A DNA stretch of 7,396 bases, taken from assembly GCA_018694455.1 (NCBI GenBank), contig JABHNP010000126.1, forward strand, positions 1 to 7,396, read 5' to 3'. Under the pieces are notes generated by a model. It saw nothing but the letters and a program-made list of their open reading frames with translations, did not search any database and had not been told where the DNA came from. Positions 6,200 to 7,396 of this stretch are shown in pieces. Within the stretch, counting starts at the first letter, position 1; the number at the start of each line of letters is the position of its first letter. The DNA comes from Planctomycetaceae bacterium (lineage in GTDB: Bacteria > Planctomycetota > Planctomycetia > Pirellulales > UBA1268). Position numbers and translations under genes: made by a program.

Positions 6200-7396
6200 T
6201 TACGCTAGGGTACCTCTTCTCACCCAGTGTTCCAACGCCACTGTTGCCGTAATTGCTACACATATCCCAGACAGAAAACTGCCCCAAACAAGCCAAAGTG
6301 TCCATCGCCCGTCTGGTGTGGCTTCAACGAAAAGTGTGGCTGTTTTTCTGCGTGGACCGCACGCAAGCAACCGCCCGCAGCCATCAATTGAGGCTGAAAA
6401 TCCAGTGTTTGCGGCAATAACAATTGGTGTCCGAACCTCGACAGCACGAAAAATAGCCGCCGTGAGATGCATGTCGAGTTCACTAGAGCCCCAAAACCAG
6501 CCGTCATTGGTCAAATTGGCCATAACATCAGGACCACCATTGATTTGTCGACAATAACGAATGAGCGTGCGAATTGTCTCCGGAAGCGCTGTTTCGTAAC
6601 AAATTGTGCATGTCAGCCTCCGACCGCCAACAGATGCTATTAGCGGTTGCTGACCGGCCGTAAGACCAACTGGAAGTGGCGTGAGGCGATACAACCAAGG
6701 GAAGGTCTCGGCAAAGGGGATATATTCACCAAAAAGCACAGGCTTCATCTTGGTATACGTCTCTTGAACTCGACCATCGGCATCGAGAAGAACAGCACAG
6801 TTGTAATAGCGAGTTCCTGTGACAGCACTTGGCGTCACAAACTGTTTATCAACACCGACAAGCCAATTCGCCCCGTATGAGTTTGCATAAATTGAAAGTG
6901 GCTCTAGGCGTTCATTTTCGAGTTTCTGACGGCAAAGGGCCTGCAATGCAGCATCACTTTGATCAACAACATCTGCGCGATCACTTTCACTCAGAATTGT
7001 TTCGATAATGTTTTGAGGTAATTGTTCATTCGGATCGATTTCAAGAAGACCAAGTCGCCACATTGTCTCAGGCCAGATTATCAGATCAGGCAATGAAGAA
7101 CTCTCCGAAAGACCGCGACGAGTCAGTTCATCGTAGTGCTGAGTCACTTCCTTAAAAGCATTTGGATCATGCTTCAGTTCAGTATCTATTGATCCTTGCA
7201 CAAGCAACGTTTTGAGAGGTGCGACAAGAGGCTCTGGACCCGTAGCAAGTCGCCAAGAGCCATAGGCTATACACACGCCGAAAACACAAAAAACAAGCAA
7301 TCCTTCTCTAAGTATTTTTTTCTCCTGCCATATATTTCTTATTTTTTGTTCACTGAAAATAATTTCCAGTGGTTGAATCGTTGCTGCTGCCACAAC
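6200..7396 (-). CDS. lnt: Apolipoprotein N-acyltransferase, N-terminal membrane domain outside window
   Basis: Lnt transfers an acyl chain from phospholipid to the N-terminal cysteine of apolipoproteins in the inner membrane. The frame is open to the right edge (a Val codon precedes the GTG at 7393), so the 5' part with the multi-helix membrane domain is outside. Counting the codon at 7393 as residue 1, a membrane helix lies at about 31-49 and the nitrilase-fold domain at about 62-358. The catalytic triad is complete: Glu109 in IIWPET, Lys215 in YTKMK, and Cys265 in TICYE. Glu223 in FGEY and Tyr266-Glu267, all equivalent to essential residues of the E. coli enzyme, are also present, as is the NLTNDGWF motif (293-300). 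A final membrane helix lies at about 364-388. Odd points are His75 where E. coli has the essential Trp237, and a Glu-to-Lys spacing of 106 residues against 68 in E. coli. The gene is upstream of, and on the same strand as, the coiled-coil gene. Confidence 0.93.
   Translation of the reverse strand, partial: VVAAATIQPLEIIFSEQKIRNIWQEKKILREGLLVFCVFGVCIAYGSWRLATGPEPLVAPLKTLLVQGSIDTELKHDPNAFKEVTQHYDELTRRGLSESSSLPDLIIWPETMWRLGLLEIDPNEQLPQNIIETILSESDRADVVDQSDAALQALCRQKLENERLEPLSIYANSYGANWLVGVDKQFVTPSAVTGTRYYNCAVLLDADGRVQETYTKMKPVLFGEYIPFAETFPWLYRLTPLPVGLTAGQQPLIASVGGRRLTCTICYETALPETIRTLIRYCRQINGGPDVMANLTNDGWFWGSSELDMHLTAAIFRAVEVRTPIVIAANTGFSASIDGCGRLLACGPRRKTATLFVEATPDGRWTLWLVWGSFLSGICVAITATVALEHWVRRGTLA

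Noticed and set aside
5970..6557. 195-codon plus-strand ORF
   Set aside because: It lies antisense across the coiled-coil gene start, the intergenic gap and the end of lnt, all of which have strong independent support.
7391..7393. GTG as the true start of lnt
   Set aside because: The frame is open to the edge, and a start here would leave out the N-terminal membrane domain normal for Lnt. The gene is more likely cut by the window.

Overview
The window looks like chromosomal DNA from a planctomycete, probably Pirellulales-like. This rests on family resemblance recalled from memory, not on a search. Three things suggest it: a very long all-helical protein of a kind I associate with planctomycetes, a short-N-terminus 'MNTLGK' membrane-anchored coiled-coil protein with a small C-terminal beta domain, and a secreted PQQ-type beta-propeller with a low-complexity tail. 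Base composition is moderate. I see no mobile elements, CRISPR arrays, tRNA or rRNA, and no sign of recent transfer.

Layout. (1) Positions 1-3391, minus strand: one uninterrupted frame of 1130 codons that runs off the left edge. It is an uncharacterised, cytosol-like helical protein, and it accounts for all the small plus-strand ORFs in that part. (2) Positions 3392-3640: a 249-bp divergent intergenic region. It holds a long imperfect stem-loop and a good ribosome binding site for the rightward gene. (3) Positions 3641-5044, plus strand: an exported beta-propeller protein of 467 residues. (4) Positions 5057-5200, minus strand: a 47-residue single-pass membrane protein ending only 12 bp from the convergent propeller gene. 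(5) Positions 5234-6061, minus strand: a membrane-anchored coiled-coil protein of 275 residues. (6) Positions 6200-7396, minus strand: the catalytic (nitrilase-like) part and C-terminal membrane helix of apolipoprotein N-acyltransferase (Lnt). Its N-terminal membrane domain lies beyond the right edge.

The genes in 7396-5057 all read leftward (lnt, coiled-coil, small membrane protein) and could form one envelope-related transcription unit, although the 138-bp gap after lnt leaves room for a second promoter. Lnt completes lipoprotein maturation in the inner membrane, and the two proteins after it are also predicted membrane proteins. A shared envelope role is an inference from position only. 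The large protein and the propeller are divergently transcribed from the same intergenic region. No classical novel defence or mobile system is visible. The least understood parts are the giant helical protein with an apparent internal duplication, the conserved-looking small membrane protein, and the leader hairpin.
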